DNA of 64,000 nucleotides. Origin: Mixophyes australis (Eukaryota > Chordata > Amphibia > Anura > Limnodynastidae). A program made the position numbers and the translations under genes. The stretch spans positions 166,482,369 to 166,546,368 of the forward strand of contig JAVHZZ010000004.1 of NCBI GenBank assembly GCA_036250195.1, in the 5' to 3' direction. Shown here piece by piece: positions 11,301-23,165 of this stretch. Numbering within the stretch: position 1 is the first letter of the stretch; the number at the start of each line of letters is the position of its first letter. The notes beneath the pieces are model-generated. The model did not search any database. It was not told the DNA's origin and saw only the letters and a list, made by a program, of their open reading frames with translations.

Positions 11301-13140
11301 CAGTTGTATTTTAAACTAATAACTAGATAATCTGATACAGAGGAACAAATTGTGTAAGTTCTTATATCACTCCTGCAATTTGATTTCAAGTTTTGGCATT
11401 TAGTCTTGATCCCATATATTCTCATCAGTAGATTTATTTTTAAGATTTAGGTTTTTTTAGAGTCTTATCTGCAGAAAGTAATCTGCAGTCAAATAAACAA
11501 GACCGCAAGACTGCCAAGAATACAATGTTGAATTCCATCACTGGAACATGAACTGTAGTTGGAATGATCCAGACATTCACTGTCAAAATTGTTTAGTTGT
11601 TTTTTTTTAACCCATCAAAGATTGTTTGGTTCATTATTCTACTTCCTTAGACTCTGACATGCAATTAGCCTTTACAATAGGACATTCTGTTTTTTTTCTT
11701 CTAAAGATGACTTACGTATAAATCCTACAAAGTTTCAAAATTGTATAGAATGGGCTCCACCTAGGAACCTAATGTCTTCGTATTGAAATTTCTTAGTTTG
11801 TCAACTACTATAGACAACCAAGGAATTATCTACTATATCTGTCCACATTACTGCCTTGACCAGAGCTATTGTCTCACTATGGTTTCCAGAAGCTTTCTTA
11901 GCCTTTGACAAGCTATAATTGGCCTTTATCAGAGCACTAGTTATCCAGTACCCTGATATACAAAACCCTTTTATTGTTAAAGGTATCACTTCTGAACCTG
12001 GAGATTCTTCCCATTTTACCCAGGTCATTCACCATAATAGCCTAACTCAATATTTCTCTTTCCAGATTCATTAAAACCAGGATCAATCCTGAGCATAAAT
12101 CTCTCCCAAGTTGTTATGTGTTCAGCAAAATCTTTGCTATTTTCTCAGAGGTTCAAAACTCTAAACTAGCAGTTCGCCCAATAATTATAAAAAAAATATT
12201 TGCTTATTAACCAGGAATGTTTGGTGACCTTCATTCAAATAAAAAAAGAAAAAAACTACAAAAAAGTAAAGTATTTTAACTCTTGTGAGATTTATACCCC
12301 AAATAAAATCCCAAAACATTCCCTCTTGGGCTCTTATAGTTCTTACATATTCCCTCAAAACCGTGAACTCAATCATCCATGGAATCCATTGTCACTGTCA
12401 GAAAAACACCTACCTGTTACTGTGAGATCCCAAAAGAGAATGCCCAACTCAGGTGTCATGTCCCTCTGACAGAGGAACAACACTCTCTCCTCTCCTTCAC
12501 AAACTTCTAGGCATGCACACAAAAAATAACAGTCACCTACAGTGGTTTTAACAGTTGGACCCAGGCGTATGACATATTGATTGAGACCATGAACAACCTC
12601 TTTCTTCCTTTCTTGGCAATTATTTTTCCTGGAATTTGTGTACCTTAGTGATTCCTTCAGCCACCTGAATTACTGTTGCTAAAATAAGACTGTGTATTTG
12701 ACTCCTCTCTTCCTTACTGAATTTATCTATTGCATTATGAGCTTTCATTGGAAGCCCTACCTAAGAATTTGTCTCACTGCTTCTGCTTACATGCTGGATG
12801 TCATGTTGGTTTTACAGACACTTCTGTTATCCTTCACTGTATCACACCCTATGCTCTGCTTAGTGTCTTCAGTTTAAGTGGAAGGCAAAAGTGTGTGACA
12901 TAACTCCCCTTATGGCTTTCAGGTATGTTATATATGTTACAATTTTCCCTAAAGAGACACTGTGACCTGGGTGGTTGTAGACCATTATAGTAAAAAAAAT
13001 AATGTATTCCCTGTGCCACCGGTGTTTCTCCATGCACCTGTTGGGGAGAGGGATGGTAAATCTCATAGTTAGGGTAATCTTACCTCTTTCTTAATCAAAA
13101 CAATCAATAATGACAATGTCTAATAGGAACATTTAAATAA
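11301..13140. other. No recognisable gene
   Basis: AT-rich sequence with only short frames on both strands and no domains. No repeat boundary was identified. Confidence 0.4.
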
Positions 13141-13181
13141 AGCGGCGCTGCGGAAACCTTGTGGCGCCTAACAAATAAATG

Positions 13182-13211
<30 letters not shown>
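13141..13211 (+). mobile_element. L2 LINE tail fragment, 71 bp
   Basis: Contains GGCGCTGCGGAAACCTTGTG, GCGCCTAACAAATAAATGAT and an (AAT)n tail, identical in layout to the end of the L2 copy at 10240. Severe 5' truncation is typical of LINE insertions. Confidence 0.8.
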
Positions 13212-13216
<5 letters not shown>

Positions 13217-13937
13217 GGACAATAACAGTTAGGAACCAACACAAGCACAAGGGCAATACCTTTAAATGACACTATTATAAGCAGAAATTAATTCTAGGCT
13301 TCTAGAATGTGACTGTGCATTACTATCATGTTAAAAAAAGTTACATTCTTTGCTAAGAACACAGGTTAACATGGGCTTAAAAGAAGCTTCATTCTTAAAT
13401 ATATTTACCCTGAAATGTATATGACACAATACAGGTGATATGGATGAAATGGAAAATGACCATTTACTGAATGTAATTTTTGGACCATAATTGTCTCTCT
13501 GAGTTTGTTATGAGATATCAACATATTGTTGAGACTCAATAAAAAAGAAAAGATAACCTCTTTATAGTGCTCTCTAAAATATAAGCTAAAATTTGACAAC
13601 AGAAGCTGTAATATAAGGGCTGCTAGTCCACTGTATTAAAGGAAAAACAAAAGATGAAAGCATACAGCGCTAGGCAGGCAAATGGTTAAAACCACCGTGT
13701 GCGGGCTTAATCAATTTGTGAATCTAGGGTACAAGTAATCCCAACTGTAAAGTGCACAGTGGTCATTATAGGGAAAATTCTATTCTATAATCGATAAAGT
13801 ATACACAGTTAATTATATAGTAATCCCCTGTACATAGACTGCACTAAATAAATCACAAACTTAAAAGCTGCAAAATAAAAGCAGCTAGAGAAAATGCAAT
13901 CTCATTATTGCAATATAATTTTACTATTAAGAAATAT
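13212..13937. other. No recognisable gene
   Basis: AT-rich. May include the unassigned start of the LTR that follows. No domain-bearing frame. Confidence 0.35.
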
Positions 13938-14310
13938 GGTGATCACTGCAGCACGCCAGATCAGTTACCAAGCATCTCCTCTGTCTGTCAGTCAACAGTG
14001 GATTGTGCCCTGATGTACCAAGTGTATGGTGATCACCACCGCATACCAGACCTGTTACCAGCGTAATTTCCCTCTCAGGTGACAGAGGATTGCACTCTCA
14101 TGTATTTAGGATTTGATGATCACCGCTACATATCAGATCTGTTACCTGCATCCTTTCCCTATCAGCCGGTAGAGTGTGCCCTGATGTGTTTAGTTATGCG
14201 GTGGTCACCGCCGTATGTCTGATCTGTTGCCAGCATTTCTCCTTATTAAGCGGCAGGGTATTGTACTAAGTCTCGTGTATGTGCAGGATGTCTGTCGCTA
14301 CACTCCAGAC
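13938..14310. repeat. 86-88-bp tandem repeat in LTR U3
   Basis: Copies start near 13939, 14029, 14117, 14200 and 14286. Each carries a GGTGATCACCGC-like start, ACCAGATCTGTTACC-like middle and GTGCCCTGATGT-like end. The location upstream of the LTR TATA box is that of an enhancer repeat. Confidence 0.8.
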
Positions 14311-14833
14311 TGGTTGCCCAGTGGTTGTTGTGGGGCACATTCCTGGCTCTTCTCATTAGCTACCAATAGTATTTAAGGCAGGGAGGGCCTAGTCTCCCTG
14401 TTGGTTATAGCTTCTGTGCACCACATTTGCTGACCAGCTCGAAGTTTACTTGTGAAAACTCTGCCCAAATTTTGACTGATCTTTATTGTGAACCTTGGCT
14501 AATTTGTGGACCCTGCTTGTTTGCTGATTGTCCTGACCTCTGCCTGTATACTGGACTTCCATAGCCTGCAAAACTGCCCTGACCTTCGGCCTGCCTGAGA
14601 TTATTATGTTTACATCTGACTCATGATCCATTGGACTATTCATGGATTTCTTATTTATGTGCCTGTTTCCCGGTTACGGTCTCTGAACATAATCTCCTAA
14701 TACCTAAGAGTTAAGACCTGGGAGCATCCAAGTACCTCCAAGCATAACTAGCTCTACATGAAAGGCGGCTGCTATAGGTGAAAACCTCTACTGCCTGTTC
14801 TATGAGTTCATGTTAGAGCCATCAGCCGTAACA
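13938..14833 (+). mobile_element. Gypsy-type LTR, plus strand
   Basis: U3 holds four to five copies of an 86-88-bp repeat (13938-14310), then a TATA-like TATTTAAGGC and the GGTTATAG motif, also found near 26484. It ends GCCGTAACA at 14833. The 3' part (GGGAGCATCCAAGTACCTC, GGCGGCTGCTATAGGTG) matches the minus-strand LTR at 44861-45592. The 5' limit and TSD are not visible, and no internal gypsy genes join it, so it is a solo or truncated LTR. Confidence 0.7.
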
Positions 14834-14991
14834 TCTGGATAACCCCACTCTTTCAAGTATCTGCTGTGAACCTATAACTTGATTGAACAACTTCCATTTC
14901 TGTATTGTTGTATAGCACAATACCTGTCGGCATTCTTTCAGGCAGAGAAACTCTCTTTACATAAACATTTTGTAAGGCTTTTTGTTAGGCC

Positions 14992-17895
14992 TTATGAATT
15001 GAATGTTCTAATCTTTGATACATTATTTAAGAAGATAATAAATCGAGGAGCCATCTTCATAGAAGGAACCTTTAGTCTTAGGTCCCGGGTGGATAGCCAT
15101 ACTTGGTCTCCCACCTTTAAGAGAGGAGTGGCCCTCCGATGACGATCTGCAAAGATTTTGTGATGCTGAGTAGCCTTGAGTAAAGCCATCTTAGTCTTAG
15201 CCCAAATGAGAGAAAACTCCCGGTAAAGAGTATCTACGGCTGGAACCGGTGAAGAGGACACTGGAAAAGGATCCAGAAACACAGGATGACTTCCGTATAC
15301 GATAAAGAATGGGGAGAATCCGGTAGACTCATGAATGTGTTGGTTATGGGAGAACTCCGCCCAAGGAAGGAATTGAGACCATTTATTCTGATTGTCGGAG
15401 GTAAAACAGCGGAGGAATGTCTCGAGATCCTGATTGATTCGCTCCGTCTGTCCGTTGGTTTGCGGATGGTATCCCGAAGAGAATTTCAATTCTATGTTCA
15501 ATCTCTTACAAAAGGTTCTCCAAAAATGGGATGTGAATTGGACTCCACGGTCCGAAATGATCTCCTTCGGGCAACCATGTAATCTGAATATCTCCTTGAT
15601 AAAGATATCTGCCAGACGACTGGCCGTGGGCAGTCCAGTTAGAGGAATAAAATGTGCCATCTTCGAAAATCGATCAATAACCACCCAGATAGTGGTAAAC
15701 CCTGCACTGTGGGGTAGGTCTGTGATAAAATCCATGGCCACACTTTCCCAAGGAGCATCGGGGATAGGGAGTGGACGAAGAAGGCCTGCCGGAACTCTTC
15801 TACAAGTTTTGTGTTGAGCACAAGTAGTGCAGGAAGCAATAAATTTACCAATATCGGCACGTACATTAGGCCACCAGAAGCGTCGGCAAAGCAGCGATGT
15901 TGTCTTCTTTATTCCAGCATGGCCGGCAATGCGGGATGAATGAGCCCACTGCAGGGTCTTGAGCCGGAGATGAGGTTTCACGAATGACCGGCCTGGAGGA
16001 GGAGAGGACGTTTTGGTCCTAGTAAGGGCTACGATATTAGAAGGATCAATAATATGCTGAGGAACCAACGGTCTTAAACGATCGGAATCGTCAAATGAGC
16101 GAGATAATGCATCGGCACGTCCGTTCTTGGCTCCCGGGCAGAATGTGAGCTTCATGTTAAATCGAGCAAAGAAGGATGCCCAGCGGGCTTGCCGAGGATT
16201 AAGGCAACGAGCCTCTTGAATGAACACTAGGTTCCGATGGTCGGTAAACACAGTAACAGGAAATATAGCCCCCTCCAACAGATGTCGCCATTCCTCCAGA
16301 GCCGCCTTGATGGCCAGTAACTCCTTGTCCCCTATTCCATAATTACATTCACTTGGAAGAAATCGTCTGGAGAAAAACCCACACGGGTTGTGTGAGCCAG
16401 CCGGAGACTCTTGAAAAAGCACCGCCCCAATGCCTACAGAGGATGCATCTACCTCTAAGAAGAAAGGTCGTTCTTGATCTGGCTGGGACAGAACTGGGGC
16501 TGAAGAAAATGCTTTCTTTAACGTTATGAAGGCAGACATGGCTTCCGAGGACCAAACCCTGGGGTTGGCAGTCTTCCTGGTTAAAGCTGTAATGGGGGCT
16601 ATAATAGTGGAGAATCCCTGAATAAATTGGCGATAATAGTTTGCAAAGCCAATGAACCTTTGAATAGCTTTAAGGCCTTGTGGCTGAGGCCAGTCCAGAA
16701 TAGCTGACACCTTGGTGGGATCCATACAAAGACCTTGACCCGACACAATGAAACCAAGAAAAGGTACCTGGCTAATCTCAAACACACATTTCTCCAGCTT
16801 GCAGTAGAGGTGATGTTTCCGGAGTCTACGTAAGACCTCCTTTACTTGTTCCCAATGAGTCTTCAGATCTTTAGAAAATATTAATATATCGTCTAAATAC
16901 ACTACCACAGAAGTGTATAACAGGTCATGAAAGATATCGTTAACAAAGGTTTGGAAGATGGCTGGGGCGTTGCAGAGGCCGAAAGGCATCACCAGGTACT
17001 CGAAATGTCCATCTCTGGTGTTAAAGGCCGTTTTCCATTCGTCTCCCTTTTTGATGCGAATCAAATTATAGGCCCCACGGAGATCTAGTTTGGAAAAAAT
17101 TTGAGATCCACTGAGTTTGTCAAAGAGGTCGGAGATGAGAGGTAGTGGATATCGATTTTTGACAGTGATGCGGTTGAGAGGACGATAATCAATACAAGGC
17201 CGAAGAGACCCATCCTTCTTCTTAACGAAAAAAAACCCTGCACCCACTGGGGAAGTGGATTTGCGGATAAATCCCCGTTTCAGGTTTTCTGAAATGTATT
17301 GAGACATGGCTGACGTCTCTGGACGAGATAAAGGGTAGGTCCTCCCTTTGGGGATGGGTTGGTCAGGGGATAAAACAATAGCGCAATCCCAGGGACGATG
17401 AGGAGGCAAGATCTCCGCCTCCACTTTACTGAATACATCTTGGAATTCCATATAGGCCTCAGGAAGGTGGGTTAGCTCGGAATGAGCCATTACTTGACAT
17501 TTTGGAGGCAAGACTCTAGACAGACATTCAAAGCGACATCCTGAACCCCACGACATAACTTGAGCGTGGTCCCAATCCATCTGAGGAGAATGTTTTCTCA
17601 GCCACGGTAGCCCCAAGATGAGGGGATTAATGGACCTCGGCAACACCAAAAGTTGGATCATTTCGCTATGAAGTACTCCTACCATCAACCGAACAGGAGA
17701 AGTCACGGAGGAGATGGAGCCATGAGTGACACGACTTCCGTCGACTGCCGTCAGGGATAACGGTTGAGGCAATGGGTTTAAAGGTATTTGGAGCTGCGAA
17801 GCTAGATCTGCCGAAATGAAGTTCCCGGAGGAGCCGGAGTCCACAAAGGCCGTGGTGGAAAAGGTACCCTTGGGGGTGCTCAGGATGACAGCCAT
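14992..17895 (-). pseudogene. pol: Gypsy Pol polyprotein, C-terminally truncated
   Basis: 967 codons counted from the first ATG in frame. The real frame opens upstream and is reached by -1 frameshifting from gag. Domains: aspartic protease with D19-S20-G21; reverse transcriptase with D271 and YLDD (D335, D336); RNase H with D483, E525, D552 and D595; integrase zinc region with H652, H659, C689 and C692; integrase core with D722, D782 and E818 (35-residue spacing between the last two). All catalytic residues seen are intact and there is no internal stop. The last 14 or so residues after APRFI are foreign sequence; the chromodomain expected of Sushi-like chromoviruses is missing. In a full element it would process Gag-Pol, copy RNA to DNA and integrate it. 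Confidence 0.92.
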
Positions 17896-17942
17896 CTGAA
17901 ATTCTGGAGAATTTTCTTTAGAATAGGGAGCAACTGTGGATT

Positions 17943-17988
17943 CTCCTAAAACGGCCTCCCCGCCACCGTTTAGGAGGAAGAGTTTCCC
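17943..17988 (-). promoter_or_regulatory. -1 ribosomal frameshift signal (GGGAAAC plus stem-loop)
   Basis: The heptamer G GGA AAC (17988-17982) lies in gag frame at codons 310-311, four residues before the gag stop. Five bases downstream is an 11-bp stem with one bulged base (17976-17966 paired with 17954-17943) around an 11-base loop. The pol frame is -1 to gag and open through the site. GGGAAAC is also the heptamer used by PEG10, a mammalian gene domesticated from Sushi-like gypsy. Confidence 0.88.
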
Positions 17989-18914
17989 GGTTTCTTAGGA
18001 CAAACTCTTAGCAGGTGTCCCGGATCTCCACAATACAGACACAGGCGTTGTTTGAAGCGTCTCTCCCTCTCTTCAAGGGATAATTTAGAGCGTCCTACTT
18101 GCATTGGTTCGTCCACTGGCAGGATGGGATTTTGGAACTGGGGTGCTAGCCGTGGTATGAACCGTTTGCCAGGAGAGCGTTCCTGCGTGCGCTCTTGGTA
18201 GCGCAAATCCACCTTGATGCACATGGAGATGAGAGAATCTAACTCGGCCGGGAGTTCTCTGGAAATTAGCTCATCCTTAATCCGGTCCACCAGACCTTGC
18301 CAAAAGGTTGCCACCAGTGCTTCGTTATTCCATTTTAACTCGGAAGCCAGGGTTCGAAATTGAACTGCGTATTGCCCCACGGACAGGTCACCTTGGCGGA
18401 GGTTTAACAAGCTAGTAGCTGCAGAAGCAACTCTTCCGGGATCATCGAAGACTTTCCTGAAAGCTTCAATGAAGGAGTTGGAGTTATTAAGAAGTGGACC
18501 CCCTTGTTCCCATAAAGGTGAGGCCCAGGCAAGGGCTTGACCACTGAGGAGGGAGATGAGAAAGGCTACTTTGGTGCGTTCTGAAGAAAAGGCCCCTGGG
18601 TTGCACTCAAATTGAATGGCACATTGGTTCAGAAAGCCCCTGCACTTTTTGGGATCACCGTCAAACTTTTCGGGTGTCGGGATGCGTACACCGGAGGCCG
18701 CTGTAGAGACCGTAACCACACTGGATGCTGTGGATGCCGCAGAGGTTATGGCTGGTGTAGCGGGTGCAGCATTCTGAAATGTATCGAAGCGGGTAGCAAT
18801 CCCTTGGACACATTGTAGAAGATGCGCTTGGGCTGCTTCTTGTTGTTCCACTCGTTGAGCCAAATGCAGGAGTAGGTCACGGGCAGACGGTTCACCAGAC
18901 CCCTCCGTTGTCAT
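17970..18914 (-). CDS. gag: Gypsy Gag protein, 314 aa
   Basis: The frame is complete. It has an N-terminal helical segment (residues 10-45), an Ala/Ser/Thr linker, a retrotransposon Gag capsid domain (about 78-240; PEKFDGDP, FLISLLSGQALAW, GLVDRIKDEL), and a CCHC zinc knuckle with C292, C295, H300 and C305 near the end. The layout matches Sushi-class Gag proteins, the ancestors of the PEG10/RTL family. The start at 18914 lies 13 bases after the 5' LTR. Gag forms the particle that packages element RNA. Most translation stops at 17970; a fraction shifts -1 into pol at 17988-17982. Pol is truncated, so particle maturation could be affected. Confidence 0.9.
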   Translation of the reverse strand: MTTEGSGEPSARDLLLHLAQRVEQQEAAQAHLLQCVQGIATRFDTFQNAAPATPAITSAASTASSVVTVSTAASGVRIPTPEKFDGDPKKCRGFLNQCAIQFECNPGAFSSERTKVAFLISLLSGQALAWASPLWEQGGPLLNNSNSFIEAFRKVFDDPGRVASAATSLLNLRQGDLSVGQYAVQFRTLASELKWNNEALVATFWQGLVDRIKDELISRELPAELDSLISMCIKVDLRYQERTQERSPGKRFIPRLAPQFQNPILPVDEPMQVGRSKLSLEERERRFKQRLCLYCGDPGHLLRVCPKKPGNSSS

Positions 18915-18927
18915 GGCCAGAGTATAC

Positions 18928-19591
18928 TGTCACGACTGATAGTGGGTGTACGACTGATAGTGGGTACCTGCTGTTGTTGGCGCAACTCAGAGGAAGGCGC
19001 GGAGTCTAACGTGCCCCTGGTATTCACCAGGAACCCCCGCAAGGAAGTATGGACTCCGCTGCAGGGACACGCAGGTCGCGGTCCTTCCTAGAGTCCACAG
19101 CGAGATACAAGGAGGTGTCAGACAGGCCGGGTCAGCAACGTTCAGGTAGAAGAGGTACAAAGGGAAATCCAGAAGAATGGTGAGGCAAGCCGGGTCGGTA
19201 ACTTTCAGGGAGCACAGTACAAAAGGCAGAATCCAGATAGGGGTGGTCAAACGGTCCGGGTCAAAAGGGTCACAAGCAGCACGAGGATAGTCAGGAACGA
19301 ATACAGCAACTGGTATACACAAACGCTGGAGACAGGAAGACCTGATACTCTGGCACTGGTGAGAGGGCAGGAAGAGGTTTAAATACTGTGGTAACCCAAT
19401 CAGAATCAGCGCTGCAGCGCTGTCATACCTGCCGCCGGGAATCCTTCATAGCGTCCCGTTGCCTAGCAACGGGGCGCGTCATCACAGCCAGGTGTCAGAT
19501 GGCAGGGGGGATCCGGAAGTGATGCGCCTGGTTGCATAGCAACCAGACGCGCTGTCAGGCAGACAGGCGGCCGTGCGGACGGCGCCTGACA
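18928..19591 (-). mobile_element. 5' LTR of the Sushi-like gypsy element, 664 bp
   Basis: Reads TGTCAGGCGCCGTCC at its start (19591) and ends ATCAGTCGTGACA at 18928, with TG..CA ends. It contains a TATTTAAACC promoter-like motif near 19380 and a direct repeat of CGACTGATAGTGGGT close to its gag-proximal end (18931-18965). It joins gag after 13 bases. Confidence 0.85.
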
Positions 19592-19661
19592 TTAATACAC
19601 TACAATGGTCATTTGGTAGCTATTGCCTCTGCAGTTAAATTGATGTTTAGTAATTGTTTAA

Positions 19662-20040
19662 TATTAAGCCTACCAACCATCCACTTAACCCCTCATCTAC
19701 TCTGCTCGCTCTTCCCTCTCTCCCCTGGTCTCTTTTTCTCTCCCCTGGCACCATTGCTCCCTCTAGTGTCTGATTTGTCCACCCTCCCTTAGGATGTAAG
19801 CTCGTTTGAGCAGGGCACTTCTTCCCTCGTGTCTACATACCTATTCTTCTGCTCCGTCCTTCATCCATATGTCTGTCCCGGAGTTTCTGAAGCATTGGTA
19901 CTTTGTGTTTATTGTTCTGTACTGTTTAACCCTGTATGGTCTACTGTTTGTACTATGTACGGCGCTGCGGAAACCTTGTGGCGCCCAACAAATAAATAGA
20001 TAATAATAATAATAATAATAATAATATTATATATATATAA
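19662..20040 (+). mobile_element. L2 LINE 3' end with (AAT)n tail
   Basis: Starts at the last RT codons (AAGCCTACCAACCATCCACT) and runs through the same 3' UTR as the 10240 copy (GGATGTAAGCTCGTTTGAGC), ending in (AAT)n that grades into (AT)n. Confidence 0.85.
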
Positions 20041-21143
20041 TTGTCAGTACATTGGCATTTTATCTATAGTGTCACTGGTGGTTGGCTATACACTAAAGTG
20101 TTTTTTTCTAAATCTCTCTTTATTGGATGCTATGTACTACTGTGGGGGATCACTTCAGGATTGACTAATAAACATGCTTTCCTAAAACAAGCTCTTTTGG
20201 TGCAGAAGCAATTTTTTCAACATTTGTGTAAATGGGTGCACATTGTATGACAATATTACACTATCTGTCTATTATCTTTTATTTATTATTATGTCTGGAC
20301 ATATGGGTCTGAGAGCTGTTTGAAGGCTGTCCGAAATTCAAGATTTACATAAAAGTATTACATTTCTATGTGGTATGCATTTTCTACATTTGTGTGATAG
20401 TTCACTTATTATAGTTAATGCACTAGGAGGCACCTTTATCTTTTTTTCTTTCATTTAGTTTATTTCATATACATATTTATTTTAAATTATTTTTGGTCAG
20501 GATATTCTTATATTACCTCTTTGCCTACACAACAGTGTTTTGATCAATTGTGCAGAAAATGATGCACCCAGCTGTATGGTGTTTCATTGTGTGATTAAGG
20601 GGAAAGCTTTTAAACTTGAAACATGTAGCAGAACTACCAAAAGCCTGGTGACTAGTTCTCTGGAGCGCTAGTTAACTGTTAATTAATAAAAGCCTTTGTA
20701 AATCTTCTAACTGTGTGAGAATAAGAAGATTTTATTCACTTTAATAAATGTTCTCTGCATTTGATCTATTCTGGCAATCTTGTTTTATTTAGTGCCATAT
20801 GTAATATGTACCGTGGGATCCTATTTCACTATGGAAACATAACTGGCTCTATCCTGATTCTACTGGAGTAGCAGTGGGCAACTTTCTTGAGGACTAATAT
20901 GTAACGTGATTGGTCATCCTGTTGTTGGTGGGACAGCCATAGAAGTGCATAAATGTACTACAATTGGCTAGATTTATACCTCCATATTCCATCTATTTGA
21001 GGCATTCTGTGATGTACCTAGCGCTCTCCATTATGTGATATGTCTTGAGTATGCTATGGACACTGCCTTGATAAGCCACTTGTTGACTGGTCTGCTGTGA
21101 GGTTGTGGCAAAAGGCTAGCTCGTCCCATGTGATATGAGACAT
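20041..21143. other. No recognisable gene
   Basis: AT-rich. No domain or repeat boundary was recognised. Confidence 0.4.
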
Positions 21144-21331
21144 ATCTTGTCTCCACACCTGTTCTTATACTCCGCCTCTACTGCATCGACCTAACTGGAG
21201 TTTCTGAAGCATTGGTATTTTTGTTTATTGTTCTGTACTGTTATACCCTGTATAGTCTACTGTTTGCTTTGTGTACGGCGCTGCGGAAATCTTGTGGCGC
21301 CTAACAAATAAATGATAATAATAATAATAAT
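21144..21331 (+). mobile_element. L2 LINE tail, 188 bp
   Basis: Begins TTGTCTCCACACCTGTTCTT and ends in GCGCTGCGGAAATCTTGTGG and (AAT)n. Same family as the copies at 10240 and 19662, more strongly 5'-truncated. Confidence 0.8.
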
Positions 21332-21981
21332 ATGAGGTCTGAAGTTGGGTTATGAGCCACTGAGTAGCTGTCGTGCCATTACCAAGCTTACATATATTAA
21401 ACTTACAATTAAAATTACTGAATTACCTCTAAAATAACATAATATATTTTTGAACTAACCCTTTATAATGTACTCAATTAATCCATTCAAGGTGCTATAA
21501 TTGCAGCATAATATCTATTCTCTATATCCGAGCAATAAGCATAAATAAGTCTTGGGGCACCAGAGTTCCAATGAGTGCCATGGAATACTAAAACTGTTCA
21601 CTCCATTGCTACGCTATGATTCAGTTAAACACAAAATGATTAATGAGCACATTGGTAGATGCTCAATTACACTATTAACCTAAAACAAATATGTTTCAAA
21701 TGTAATAATTAATTATATTCAAGTAAAGTGAGTTTCATAAGTGATCCCGGCCATTATTGAAAAAATGACTAATGGCATTAGGTGTGGAGCACTATACCTA
21801 CTTGTGTCACAATATAGTAGTCAAAGAGACAATAATGTTGACCTATTGACTGTTAATGCATAATCATAAATTATTATTTAGTACACTATTTCTCTATTTG
21901 ATGTCTGCAGTAAACTGAGACCTTTAAACAGAATTGACCAGGTGTAATACATTTACTCATTTGTACCCTAAGCCATTAATA
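21332..21981. other. Unique-looking spacer
   Basis: No gene or repeat was recognised. Confidence 0.4.
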
Positions 21982-22189
21982 CTAATTGTCACTCACCAGA
22001 CCGTGAGTGCCTCTGCGCTGGTGCGTGGTTCTCTAGCCTTCCTGCCGGCGCCTGTCTTGATGGACTGCGCATGCGCAGCATCCAAGAACTCTTATGACCT
22101 TTGCTTTTAATCTAATTGGAGGATCAGGCACCTCTCCCTATTTAAGGCACCTGTGCTCATTACATCGTTGCCTGATCTTGAGTCTCATT

Positions 22190-22540
22190 TCCTGTGAGTC
22201 TCTGAAGGTGTCTCCTGTGTCCTGCTCGTGTCTTCAGTTTCCTGCTGATTACCTGCTCTACTCATCGGTGGTTCCCATACCCGCTACTGACTCCTGTGTC
22301 CTGCTCGTGTCTCCAGTTTCCTGCTGATTACCTGCTCTACTCATCGGTGGATCCCATACCCGCTACTGACTTCTGTATCCTGCTCGTGTCCTCAGCTGTC
22401 TGCTGAAATACCTGCTCCACTCATCAGCAGTTTTCATACCCGCTACTGACTCTTGTATCCTGCTCGTGTCCTCAGCTGTCTGTTGGATTACCTGCTCTGC
22501 TCACCTGCGGTTCCCATACCCGCTTCTGCCGTTCAGCGCT
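22190..22540. repeat. 77-90-bp tandem repeat in solo LTR
   Basis: About four copies with TCCTGCTCGTGTCTTCAG, CTGATTACCTGCTCTACTC and CCCATACCCGCTACTGAC. A second two-copy repeat (CAGCAGCGGTATCCATAC, AGACTATTAGCTGA) follows at 22575-22695. Confidence 0.8.
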
Positions 22541-22787
22541 CCTGCTGTGCCTGCATATCCTCGTGGACAAGCTTCTCTACTCAGCAGCGGTATCCATACC
22601 CGCTATAGACTATTAGCTGATACGCTGTATATCCGCTTTGTACAAGCCTGTCTGCTCAGCAGCGGTATACATACCGCCATAGACTATTAGCTATCACGCT
22701 GCATATCTGTTTGGAGCAAGTTCCTCTGTGCTCTCATTGTATTCATACAATTATTGACTCTATTCATTCCTCCACTTATCCTCACCT

Positions 22788-23165
22788 GGACAAGTCCTCA
22801 CCTCCTCGCAGTAGTACAACTTGCTGTCCGCAGACCACTGACGCCTCCTCTACCTACCTGCACCTGGACAAGTCTTCTCATCACAGCAGTGGTACAACTT
22901 GCTGAACGCAGACCACTGACTTCCCGCTACCTACCTGCACCTGGACAAATCTTCCCTTCACAGCAGTGGTACAACTTGCTGAACGCAGACCACTGACTCT
23001 CCCGCTACCTACCTGCACCTGGACAAGTCTTCCCTACACAGTGGTGGTACAACTTGCTGAACGCAGACCACTGACTTCCCCGCTACCTACCTGCACCTGG
23101 ACAAGTCTTCCCATCACAGCAGTGGTACAACTTGCTATCCGCAGACCACTGACTCTCCCATTACC
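22788..23165. repeat. 77-78-bp tandem repeat in solo LTR, five copies
   Basis: The unit has CACCTGGACAAGTCTTC, GTGGTACAACTTGCTGAACG and CAGACCACTGACTTCCCG. A 30-31-bp repeat (AGTATAGCTGCAAGTCGCTG), three copies, follows at 23216-23300. Confidence 0.85.

Larger units (their letters stand above)
15035..19591 (-). mobile_element. Sushi-like Ty3/gypsy retrotransposon, 3'-truncated
   Basis: The order on the minus strand is: 5' LTR (19591-18928), gag (18914-17970), -1 frameshift signal (17988-17943), and pol with protease, RT, RNase H and integrase. Homology breaks off near 15035, just after the integrase, in the APRFI motif that normally leads into the chromodomain. The chromodomain and 3' LTR are absent. 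Gag and pol are otherwise open, so the copy is young but defective. The flanking LTR at 13938-14833 is on the other strand and of another family. Confidence 0.9.

Noticed and set aside
13938..14833. LTR considered as the 3' LTR of the gypsy element at 15035-19591
   Set aside because: Opposite strand and different sequence from the LTR at 18928-19591.
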